Of a stretch of 64,000 nt of DNA, positions 46,141 through 57,377 are shown one piece after another. Source of the DNA: Rostrohypoxylon terebratum (Eukaryota > Ascomycota > Sordariomycetes > Xylariales > Hypoxylaceae); assembly GCA_022497145.1 (NCBI GenBank), contig MU385872.1, forward strand, positions 62,001 through 126,000, given 5' to 3'. Position numbers and translations under genes: made by a program. Each line of letters opens with the position of its first letter. Positions within the stretch are counted from its first letter, which is position 1. Below the pieces are notes generated by a model, which worked only from the letters and a program-made list of their open reading frames with translations, had not been told where the DNA came from and searched no databases.

Positions 46141-49100
46141 AAAAAAAGCGTTTCGCTAGCTGTTTAGCAGTCAGAGCTACATGATTGATAAACTAATAGC
46201 ACAAGGGTTGTGAGTTTATTAGTGATAAAGGGATACATCTTAACATTTTGATCGTCGCCCCCCCCTTCGATTTTCTCTTCCGTACCCATCCGCTGTCCTA
46301 CCACTGCGCAGAGCAGCTGTAGTGTATACTACGTCGTAGTAGCAGTTGCTGAAACATGAATGTCGTTGTCCTATGTTGTAAGATTCTACTAAAATAACCT
46401 TGTGACATGGACCTAACTTTGGTCAACGGACATGGAAGGGGGATTACAAGAAACTTAAAAAGCACCTGCTACTTTCGCATTGGTGTCGTCGAAGAGGTTC
46501 GAAGGGTGAGGTGTACAAAGGTACCACAGATTCCCAGGGATGACATCATGGTCATTTTCGACACACGCCAGGGGTGAAATTGGCCCCGCTTCCGCCTTAG
46601 AAACATCACATCATTGCAGTACCCAAGTACTTGCCGATAGCTACATGCCGCCAACTTCTCATACTGTACCCATCAGACTGTGCCAGAAACAGCCCAGCTC
46701 TGCTTCAGCTCAAAGTGCCCCAGACATTTCCATCCGTCCATATTACTAGGTAGTACTAATATGTACGTAGTACATAGTAGACCATGGATAGCATGGACCA
46801 TATCTGCCGTCATATTCCCAAGGGTTGTCTCTAGCGCTAGGTCGTCGAACCGCTCAAAAAAGACCCGAGAACATACCGATTACGCCATCTCTGTATCATC
46901 TCGAATATTCTTTTCCTTCTAGGGGATCTAGTAGTCTATTATGTACCTAGCAACATTGAAGTAGCAACATAAGTACCTTGGTACCCCGGATGTAGGTGGC
47001 ATTGATCTCAAGAGTTGATATCTGTGGGGAACATTGACAAGTGCAGGAACATGAAGCAGGAAGTGTAAATTTAGGAAAGGAGGCAGCAAGGCTTCCCGCT
47101 GCCATTCATGGCCTAGTGATGACACCATCACTAGCGATAATAGTAGTGGTATTCTTTGCCATGTCATGGGGATTTGAAAGAAGGCAACTGGCATTTTGCC
47201 TAACCTGCATCCGCCGAAATCCCAAAACGACGTTTTTAGGGGTCCTTCTCCCATACACTGAAATTGGCGCCTTGCAGGGCGGAAGAACAACTTTAATCTG
47301 CGCCAAGGGGCACTGGGAGACTGTAGGCCACTTATATGTCGCGTTCCCCCTCCGAATCGCGTTCCCTTTTCATTTATTAAAAGATGTCCCCTTTTGACGC
47401 GCGACCAAAGACATCTTTAGCATACGCAGTATAGTGGTTGACCTCTTGCCTTTTTTTTTTTTTTTTTGGTCCGGCGGCACTACTTATTGTACATATATGT
47501 AGTATATGGCGGCGATCTGACAGCGGTGCGGTATGCGATAGCGTGGTTCGCGGCGTAGACCTAAATAAGTTTACTGTGCCTCCTATATCTACTACCATCA
47601 AGACCATCAAGACCACCAAGACTATCAAGACTATCAAGAGCCTAGTAGCCTGTAGGTAGTTCGGGTGTCACTCAGTCACCCCGACCGCCAGATTATGAGA
47701 ATCTTCTAGGGCATCATCATGGGCCGTTGAACGGAGCCTTTTGCTTATCATTTACTGAAAACGTCGTCGTGAAGCAGGCTTTTTAAGATCAGTTGCCCAT
47801 CACAGAGCCCCTTAGAAACGGCCTAAGATTGCCGTGCTCCATCAACCTCTCTCTGTGGTCCATGAGAGCGAGGACGGCGATTGGTCAGGCTAGGAAGGCC
47901 AAGCCCGAGGGGAATCCATCAGAAATCCCATTCCTCGTTACCACGCCTGTCCATTCCCCATACAAGGGACCACTCCTTATCAAACCATCCAATCATGAGC
48001 TACCTGTTGGAGTCACACAAGTTCAACGACGATCTGCGCGACTGGGATAATGTATGTGGATGTTGCTTAGTGGTTCCTCCGCGCGAGAATAATATGGACG
48101 CAGTGGACGTTGGTGGTCTCTTTTTTCGGAAGATTGGTAAGAGATAATAGAACTCTAATAATGTCTATCCTGAGACGTTCTTTTCTTCCTTACTGCTACC
48201 GTTGTGTCTCAGGTCTGTGAAGTAATAAGGAACCGCGCAGCCACGTACTAAGGAATAAGACCATTAATATTAGTATCTTATTCCAAGTTCAAGTTTTGAA
48301 GTTTTGGCTGAATTAGTTAGCATTGATGTATTACACACTTTCATCTTTCATCTTTCACCTTTCATCCATCCATCCATCCATTCTTGTACATACATACTAC
48401 CTAGTGAAGGCATGGGTTTCATCGTGGCGGTTGAGAATTGCCCACTAAAAAGACTAATAAATCATGATAATGAAAAATAAGAATGAGTGTGGTATACTTT
48501 GGAGACGTCCATTTGGTACTAGGTAAGTGGTGACATTGCCTACTGTAGGTAAGTTATGTAATACCTATGTATGTAGATGCCTGGGCAAGTAAGTACTTGT
48601 ATCTGTTCAGTATCACCACATACATCGGCGTGGCTTGTGAAAGATGAAATTGATCCTGCATGCTCCGTACTTCATACATATGTGTATGGTAGTATGTAGT
48701 AGTATGTAGCTTATTACCTAGTAATGTTAGGTACCTACCTAGTAGTAGGTAATAGGTATGTAGTAATATATGTAGATATATACTTGGGTATCTAACCTTG
48801 TCGACTTAGTCAACTGGTGCTTCGACTATTACCTACTATAATCGAAGTCAGGCAACTTTCCCCTGACGATATGGTCTAATGGTTTCCCTTTCCTGCGGCT
48901 ACGTATGAAGCTGATTGATGCATATACGCATATACCTGGGCAACTCAGGCAACTCAGGTAACTGCGGTGACCCGAATGACCTCAACGGGAAAGAGATGAG
49001 AGAAACGAAGAGAAGAGAAGAAAAGAAGATCCTCTTCCCTCATAGAGACAGAGCTAAGAATGTGTCCACTAACGGGTCAAGTAACAGTAGGTACGTTTTA

Positions 49101-49625
49101 GCATGTACAAATCAAATCGTAGGGACAGGGGTTGTTTGTTAGCGCTAGCGCAGCTAGATACTACTTCGCTACTTGTGTACTTGTGTACTTTTATACGTAC
49201 CGCATACGTACCTCATACGAAGTAGGTACTAGGTAGACTGGCAAACAAGCGAGGTGGGAAGGTTTTGGGGAAGTACAGGACGTATTACAGGACCGTAAGG
49301 ACGTACAGAACGTACCTACCGAAATAATATACGGTATTAATCACACTGTAACTATGTCACTCGGCCATGTTCCCCCCCTGCGCCGTAATCTCTGTCACAT
49401 CAGAGACCAGAGACCAGAGACCAGACAAAAACGTTGTCCGGCCGTCCTTTGAACATTTTTGTACTGATCGACAACCGACCCACGAAGGTTCACTGGACCA
49501 CTAGACCACTGGACCACTGGCCACACAGACAGCCCTGGAGACTTCTTCCCATAACTTTGGCCAGTGAGCCAGCGCAAAACATCCAACCACGCCGCCATTT
49601 ATCATTAACCATTACCCATTACCCA

Positions 49626-49646
49626 TTAACCGTTAACCGTTAACCG
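49626..49646. repeat. 7-bp tandem repeat, unit TTAACCG
   Basis: Three perfect copies of TTAACCG preceded by two ATTACCC units. It superficially resembles a telomere repeat but is not the TTAGGG/CCCTAA unit used by these fungi. Confidence 0.8.
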
Positions 49647-49756
49647 TTATTAAACATTGACCATCCTGCCATCCTACCATTGCTCTCACCACTGGTCGAG
49701 TCCAGTACTTTGTACACAATACACTACAACTATAGTTATCCAAGTTACCCAAGTCA

Positions 49757-49757
<1 letters not shown>

Positions 49758-49789
<32 letters not shown>

Positions 49790-49943
49790 CGGGGCGCGGG
49801 GGGGGGGGGGGGGCGCGCGGCNNNNNNNNNNCCTCCAACCTACCATTGCTATCACCACGGGTGGTTTCCATTAATTTTTACAAAATAAACTACAACTATT
49901 TTTTTCCAATTTACCCAATTCACTCCCCCCCCCCCCCCCCCCC
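49758..49943. other. Assembly gap with homopolymers and a corrupted duplicate flank
   Basis: Contains a long G run starting at 49758, ten N at 49822-49831, and then 49832-49923, which is an ungapped but altered copy of 49666-49757 (offset 166). A C run and A run follow at 49925-49951. Differences between the copies are mostly G to T and C to A. The locus is best read as one copy joined to the downstream CATCTG sequence through a short C/A tract. Confidence 0.9.
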
Positions 49944-50588
49944 CAAAAAAAAACATCTGTTGCACCCCCAGTTCAAAGAGTCCTGAGGTTTTGAGTGACG
50001 ATCACTTCAAACTACGTCGAATTGGTACTCCCCCGCTCATCCCCGATTCGCAAGACCGGGACCCGGTTAGACCTCTTTTCTGCCTCTTCTGCCTCTTCTG
50101 CTTCTGCTTCTTTCCTCCCTTATTACCCAAAGCCCACCCCATCTATCTTCTTTCTGCTACCGTCCCTTGACCGACTTATACAACCCACACCCTCCTACGA
50201 AAATACAATATCACAATTATAGAAAAAGAGCCGATGTATCCTTCTTGCAGGAACTAGCCAAGCCAACCATCCAGCCTCCTGCGCCCTTCTCTCGTTACCT
50301 ATACTTCACCACTACGCTTCCGGCTCATCACGCATACGTACCTCGCAACCTACTTTGCCCACTCCTCGACCACGGCGCATATTGTTCACTGAATGGTGGC
50401 GATCCCCTCGAGGCTCGGGCGACGGGAGGATACGGGCGTAAACGTCGACGGCATATTGCCATCTTGTCATCCTTAATTCATTCTAATACTACTTCGGCTT
50501 CGAGTCTTTCGCTTTCACCAACTTTATAATTCTACCTACAATATACAAATATCCACGGTCTGGATCAGTGAATAGTTCATCCGTCACC

Positions 50589-51082
50589 ATGAGCAGTGAT
50601 CCTACCGAAGTCAAGCCTAACCCTCCCGAGCGATCAGACTCGTCATCCTCTTCCGTAGACAGTCAGGAAATCCACAACCCTGTTCCGATCCGACCACGTT
50701 TGCCAAACAGAAAGAGCAGCGGCACCCTGATCGTCCCTCGGGATTCTAATCAGGTCGGTCCGCTAGAGCCAGACCTGGAGCCAGATGATGTCAGAGCGAT
50801 GAGTCCTCGAAGAACAAGTGAGGATATCGAAGTTATGGGACGCGAGGCACGCGAAGAGCTTCACAAGTAAGATGGACCATCTCCTGTCTCCAAATTATTT
50901 TGGCTAATATATATAGGCACGCGAGAGCACTACAAGATTCTCTCCTCATGATATTCAATCGAATAGAAGCTGTCAGGGAGGAGCATGACAAATTGGACAG
51001 CCATAACAAGTTTTTACAGAAATATATTGGCGATCTGATGAGCACGAGCAAGATAACTGCTAGCAACAGGGGCAGAAAATGA
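50589..51082 (+). CDS. SCOC-type short coiled-coil protein (DUF2205)
   Basis: Two exons, 50589-50866 and 50917-51082 (50-nt intron, GTAAGA..ATATAG), encode 147 aa. The N-terminal 90 residues are Ser/Pro-rich and acidic (PPERSDSSSSSVDSQ) and probably disordered. The C-terminal 55 residues form a heptad-patterned coiled coil (LQDSLLMIFNRIEAVREEHD, then KLDSHNKFLQKYIGDLMSTS), which matches the short coiled-coil SCOC/DUF2205 domain. In animals SCOC binds Arl GTPases at the Golgi and promotes autophagy initiation; the fungal role is inferred. The start at 50589 has a good ATG context (CACCATGAG), and the longer frame upstream begins at GTG. Confidence 0.82.
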
Positions 51083-52567
51083 GTAGACAATACGCTGTTT
51101 TCAGTGGGAAGGAGTAAAGATGGATAAACCTAAAGCCGCCATGTTGCGACAACGGCGCCTATGATACCCATTATCGATTCTGCGATTTCAAATCGCCCGT
51201 GGCACCGACGAAAAGATTAACTCCGATGAGTCTACGATACGTTATCACGCGAAGTTCACTCGGTAGCCTTTTGTCGCTTATTTGTCTTGGGAGTTGGCCC
51301 CAGACTCGCGTCCGGGCTAACTCGTCTCGGGGGGATTCGATTCTAAGTGTGTTATCATCAACAGTGCTACGCGAGGGCGATGAGCTGTACTGTGATTTTA
51401 TACCAAGACAGGGGATCCGGTGTTGAAAAAGAAGTTTTATATACCACAGCCGTTTCATGACTTACATCAGCATTAGGATCGCCATTGGCTCACGGGGTGG
51501 GTTGATCGGAATTTGGCATCACAAACGGCGTTTGCAATAACGAATATTTGATTTCGGCAAGTCGGTCAGAGGCGATTGACCTCTTTGACAACATGTACGT
51601 AGGCGTTGCTCACTAAAGCATATCAATTGGTTCAAAAAATGATTCGCGAATGGGACTTACCCGTCCATTCGATTACTCCTGGTTTTTTTTTCCTCTTGGC
51701 GACGAATTACATCTTGTGATCTGGCAGATAGTGGGCCTCCAGTTATTTCGGATCTCAGGATATATTGCCCGGTCGTCTCATATTCAATTCGCGTTATTAA
51801 GCTGCTGATAACTTTTACTACCTTGTTATAGGATGGCTCGCAATCTCGTTATCGGTTGTGTTGTGTCTACTACGTATGCCACCACCGAAGACGGCCACAA
51901 GTTATCTCAACTGCAACGTTGGGTAATACGTCAACAGTCACCCTCCCAACGACAACGAACGAATCACCCGACCCGAGCCATAGATCAGAGTGAACCATCA
52001 CTTATCCTCACCCGCGACCATACTACGCACGCGATTTATTATTGTTTCTAGAAACTGAGCTACTTTGGTTCTTCCAAAAAAATGAGAGGAAACACGTTGA
52101 CGACTATGTCGCCCGTGTAACCGAAGGGGGATGGTTCTACGGCATAAGTGTCGGATTGGATGCTTGGACATTGCAGAATGCCGTGATCCCAATGAGCTAA
52201 GAGACAAATAGGAGGGGCGGGAAGGTGAGCGTGCCGTCTAGGTAATCCAATATGCAGTGTAAACGAACTCGTCGGATGGTGGCGATAGGACAAGCCAGTC
52301 TGCCAAAAAGGGGCCACGACGGCAGATCCACATATCGAACCAGCCCGAACTCGACATCTCGGCGGTGAATCGGATTCTAGGATAGTAGGGCGACCGGCGA
52401 AGTGCAAATGCGACGGTTCTACGTTGTTCTTCAATAGGATGACTACCTACGCACCATTCTATTGTAGGGGTCCTTGTGATTCTTTGGGAGATGATCGGGC
52501 CAGATGATGGAAAAGCTCAGGAGCATGAGAAAAATCCCATGTCAATCAAAAATCCCATAAGCCCAAC

Positions 52568-52586
52568 TGGCGCCCGAATCGAACGG
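52568..52586 (+). other. Primer-binding-site-like sequence (tRNA-Lys type)
   Basis: TGGCGCCCGAATCGAACG is complementary to a tRNA 3' end of the form CGTTCGATTCGGGCGCCA. The first 11 bases match the lysine-tRNA primer site used by some retroelements. Upstream at 52565 is a CCCA that could end an LTR. No reverse transcriptase or complete LTR pair was found, so at most this marks a degraded retroelement. Confidence 0.3.
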
Positions 52587-52974
52587 CGAAGGAATCCAAC
52601 AGTGTGTAACCACACCTGGATGATGTATGGTCAGAAACCCCTGACAACTACCGTCGCTACGCACTTCATTTCTGTAAATTTCCCTCGTTTATGGGGTCAT
52701 ATGGAAATATCTCACCCCCACCCAACCGAGAGGACGAGTTAGACGTCGCCTAGATCGTCCGGAATAGTGACATTTGCATTATGAGATGTCCAATCCGAAA
52801 ATCCAGAATCCTGAGAATTCTATCACTTCTGAGAAAATCCCATAAACCTTTAATCACTCTCTAGCGAGCTTAGGACAATGGATGTGACTATTAGTCATGA
52901 TACCTCGCCAATTATTGTCGCGAATAGCGGATCCCGTTCCTTTGACAAGCATCCACCCGCGGGGGTCAGGACAA

Positions 52975-52992
52975 GGGGGGGGGGGGGGGGGG
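52975..52992. repeat. Poly-G run of 18
   Basis: An uninterrupted G run preceded by ACAA. It resembles the tracts at the two N-gaps, but both flanks here look normal and unduplicated. Length may be inaccurate. Confidence 0.85.
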
Positions 52993-55900
52993 AGCATTGA
53001 ATATACACATTTACTTCCGTAACTCCTGTTATCTCCCATCTACTTTCTACTTCAAAACTACGTACCTACTTACTGCTTCTTATTACAAGTTATCCTCGAT
53101 GAGCATTTATCTATATTACCCCTCCCCTTTTTCCGTTTTCATCGACCATCGCTATCGGCTAGGCAGTTGTGGTTTGTGGTTATCTGTTATAAGATCTCAC
53201 ATCTCAGCAAGTGGAAGCCTCACCGGTTCCCTCATTGGAAAGGGGGGTTGCCGTTGGCAATAACCCTTGTGAGGAATTTTCCCGCGGCACGCGGCGGCAC
53301 GTGGGATCGCTGGATGGGACGGGATGGAGAGAAATGCGACAGACATCTCGCACCTTTTCTTTCACCGCTCGCATCTCCGGTTTAGATGCCTGCCTAGATA
53401 TACCTACATACCTACCTACCTTACCTATGCCTACCAAGGCTACCAGGTACACAGATACCTGCCGTATCAAAGGTCGCAACATGCCGGTTGCCGCCATTCG
53501 CTGCTGCTCAAGCATAATATGTAACGGTCTACTACTGTAAGCAATAGGCCAATGTAACATGTGAATCATTTTCTTCTATTCTTATTCGTCCCTGTGACAC
53601 TACAGGGCTTTGACTAAGCCACCCATCTCCTCTGCTATCGTACGTCAAGCCAGCTTAGGTATCTATCGACATTGTCTCCTTAGGCAGATACGTACTCAGG
53701 TCAGATACATTGGTTACATCCTCAACATCCTTGAAAGAGGATCTCTGTACATCGTCCTAGATCTACAACGAGCTGAGCGGCTACTCGCCCTTCTCTCGGC
53801 TAGATGCGGCTGGATCCTGATACCCCGAGTTCGTGGTACTGGAGAAACCGATGCCTTATTGCCTTAATACTCCCAATTACATACCTGTCGAAAATGGATA
53901 CGGTGTGCGCGAGACATTCGGCAAGACATACCTACATATATGCGCGCATAGCTACATATTCGCCTCCTACAACACCTACATCAAGCACATCGTAGGCAGA
54001 AAACCGCGTGTCTGGGTAACCTCCATGTCCCGAAATGGCATACTTCTCGGTGGAGTGAAAAGGTACCACGTATATGAGCCTCATGCATGGAAATTCGGGA
54101 AGCATTCCCCACAGGGTTTCACGAAGGGAAGCATACTATAGTAGGTCCGGAGACAGACCTCAGCTAATACATACCTACAACAATATGCTGTACAAGTAAG
54201 GTAGGTAGTTAACGGTAGGAAAGTGAAAAACGCCACGCGGCTCCGAGACTTCGGTTAAAGATAAAAAAAAACGTTATATTTGTATTATGACGGTAAAATG
54301 GATTCGTATAAATACCTACACTATATATTTGATATGGCTATTATCGAACAAGCCCGCGCTCCATAACTGCCTCTTTCGCTCTCTTCTCCGATACGACGAA
54401 ATCCTCGAGGTCCAGCTCGGAACGAGCACCGACCAAATAGCAGTCGCGATCCATATATGGCGACGAACGGACCTCATACTATAGAAAACTGGAATAAGCT
54501 TTTCCGAGCTATTATTACTTTTCTTCCACTTCGCCTGCCAAGATATTATAGCTGGCCCCGGGAGTTCTCGATAGACACACCCCTATATTCCGTAATATAC
54601 GCCTTCAGGGACACCCGTGCTGTTTGTGTTACCGCCTCCACGGGTAAAAGGGATGTTCAGACCTCGGGTACTGAGTGGCCTCTAGGTATCACCACTGCTC
54701 AGCTCTGGTGTTCGCCTTGACGACATTGTGGTGGCGATGCCTTCATGGAAGTCGAAAGCATGTGACCTCATAGCTCAAGGCGAACTGCTCACAAGTCATA
54801 AGACAAGGGTTGAGAAGTCTATCAGGTGAAGTCGGCTGATTATTTAACTACTAGCAAACCTTGGAACGCTAGGCTGGGCGAACCGACACTATGCCATGAG
54901 CCGTCCGAGATACTAGCTCACCGGCGACCTAAATTTCCGGTGGGATGGCTAGTAGTAATTAGAACATTCCATGATTCCCGAGATCCAAGCTGACGCCGTC
55001 CCAAGGGGCCTATAACAATACCTGACCTATAATACTGTAATTCGTGTTCGGTTCCCAAGATCCCCAAACAGCTAAGGGATTCAAGATATTATACAGTGTT
55101 CGTCCGGGGCAGGCTCTCATGGATCCCAATTCTTGGTTTTCGTCTGGTTTCGTCCGGGGAGATTCAAGGAATTTAGGTCTGGCTCCCGGGATCCCCCTGA
55201 TAAAAATCGATCTGGGGAGAGTGGAAGCTAGGTAGTCGACGGAGATTTGATTTGGAACTTTTTCATCATCTCGCTCGGGTCGCCCTAAGAGTTAGGGGGG
55301 GAGGAGGGTTCGAAGGAACCGGGAATAAGTACGCACTAATATGATGTTAGTAGCGTCCAATGACGACTTCTCGATGAATTCCCCGGACGAAGCGTCATCG
55401 CGTCCGTTCGCACACGACGCGGTAATCGACCGCACATCGACGTAATCTATCTCAGAACCTTGAATCACATCCTACCTGTGTAGGCAATGACCGTCAGGAG
55501 ATGTCGCTCCGGCGGCATGTTCCGCGGCCCAGGAACCGAATCTAATGCGTCGGAGGGGCGTTGTCAAGTTTCGTTTTTTTTTTTTTTGACACCACCGTCG
55601 CGGCATTTTTACAAAACCGGCGCTTACGGTCTTTGCACCTATTCCCATTTCATACCCATCGTTCCCTCATATCTGTAACCTACTACCTACCCAAGTACAT
55701 ACATAATACTAGCTGATACTTACGCCCACAGACAAGGCTCGGGGAGCTGGAGCAGAGCTCCTCCCCTCCGTTCCACCCCTTATGGGGCATTGAGGGCCTG
55801 ACGAAGGCAAAAAGGGTCCTAACAGGCCACATGAGGATAAGCGAGCGAGAAACCCGCGGCGGAAAATCAGGGTCCTCCGTCCAAACCACCAAGAACCCAT

Positions 55901-57377
55901 ACCCGTTGTAGCTAGCCATTATATAGTACACGGTGCCAGCCACGCTAACGCATTGATACCTAGGCAGGTCCCCAGTTGTTCCGTCAGCCCAGTTTATAGC
56001 AACATCCTCCTTAGGCTTAAGCCCTTCGACGACGACGTGGGCGAAAAAGCCCGGCAGGGGTTAGGTTAGCCACAACCGTCTTACCTACGTTATGCACCTC
56101 GCTCGCTAGGTACGTCCGTCCGTACATCGCCCTCCTGGTGAAAATCAATAACGCACAGAAGAGCTTAATAACCCTAAGGGTCTTGTCAAGTTTTTCCCCC
56201 AGCGCCTTGGCGCCTGCTACGTGCGTCATCCCGGGACGCCGAAAACAAGAATCGGTACCGCGCCAGTACGCTCGTGGCCTAGCCGCTCAAGCGCGCGAGC
56301 GGGGCGAAGAGCGACTATTACAGCCCAGGACCCAGGTACCTACAAGTAGGATACTGCGGCGGCGGCGTACCGTCAGAAAAGAAGTAAAAAAAAAGGAAAC
56401 CGACGAGTGACAATATAACTAGTAGTAATAATATTGATGTACATACCCAACACATGCTCCATAGCCCCATCCATCCATGCTATCCGCAATACCACTTAGG
56501 CACCTAAGTGAGGTACCGATCTATGCGATAGTAAAAAAGACGAGTGTCTTGGGCACCTATGTACATACGCACATACGCACATACACATACATACTAGAAT
56601 CGGACTAGGTAACAAGGAAAAAAAGGGACAAAGGGACGATGCCAATGTGGGGTCTGTATCATGCGCTCCTGTCGTGACAGCGCGAGCGCTTCTTCGAAGT
56701 CGGTGAGGTCCAAACTTCGTCGACGAGACTAACCGTAAAAGCCCCTGTCCGCGCAGCTCATGGGTCACTGGAAGCTTACTACGTACTAGAGGTATCGGTC
56801 TGTTGTACATATGAATGTACTTCGAGTACGGCAATGTAGTATAGAGTAGGTAGTTGAAACAAGTCGGTACGATGTTGGGAACCTGGTTCATACTGTGCGT
56901 ATGTAACAGCTACATGCAGTGGTTGTATATGTATAGCGCATGTGGCATCAGGGGTATAAAGGTCCCACGTGAGAAGACACATCCTTGACTTGCCGATTTG
57001 TGTCACCGAACGATAGTCCGGAGGTAGACGTCGAGCCATAAACTAAACAGCAATGGTATATTATCTAGAGTATCTATCCAAACGCTAAGATGATAGAGCC
57101 GTACGCCAGACTCCAAGCTGTACCGTGACGTTGACGTAGGGTCACACGCGTCGATGAGGAGAAATACCTAACGCTCAACCATGAGGAGAAAATGCAGTGT
57201 AAAGATCGCGATGTAAAGGTTGGAGCGCCAACTTCCCTTGCCAAATTATACCTAGGCTCGGACTTCCAGAGCAATGCATTGGTATAAGTATAGCGAGATG
57301 AGAATTGATGGATTTGATTGTAATGATCGATGGTGGGGGCGTATAAGAAGACTGATAGCGTTGCTGACTGTCGCGCT

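Larger units (their letters stand above)
42561..50588. other. Gene-poor 8-kb region
   Basis: No intact gene supported. It contains a possible multicopper-oxidase scrap at 43767-43900, three copies of AACCTTGGAA (44884, 45145, 45239), a TATG microsatellite (45704-45743), a GA run (46121-46140), CATC units near 48363-48381, and TAGG/TACC microsatellites around 48700-48770. The second N-gap is at 49822. Scattered open frames on both strands have low-complexity or non-protein-like composition. 49984-50588 is a C/T-rich stretch that is probably promoter and 5' untranslated region of the SCOC gene. Confidence 0.5.
51083..57377. other. Gene-poor 6.3-kb region
   Basis: No gene firmly supported. Within it are a primer-binding-site-like sequence (52568-52586), an 18-G run (52975-52992) and a coding-like + strand stretch at about 53866-54141 (NYIPVENGYGVRETFGKTYL, then PRVWVTSMSRNGILLGGVKR) with no recognised family. 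Also present are one AACCTTGGAA (54857-54866), a T-run (55574-55587) and TACC microsatellites. Numerous other open frames overlap on both strands and look spurious. Confidence 0.45.

Noticed and set aside
49626..49646. TTAACCG repeats as an internal telomere tract
   Set aside because: The unit is not TTAGGG/CCCTAA and there are only three copies.
49657..49986. Gly-rich and Pro-rich frames around the second N-gap
   Set aside because: They translate G and C homopolymers and the corrupted flank copy, not a gene.
52060..52434. 124-codon minus-strand frame
   Set aside because: Composition is not protein-like, it overlaps other frames, and no domain is recognisable.
53610..54720. Chain of + strand frames that might form one gene
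   Set aside because: Frames do not join through plausible introns into a recognisable protein; only 53866-54141 looks coding-like and it lacks a start.
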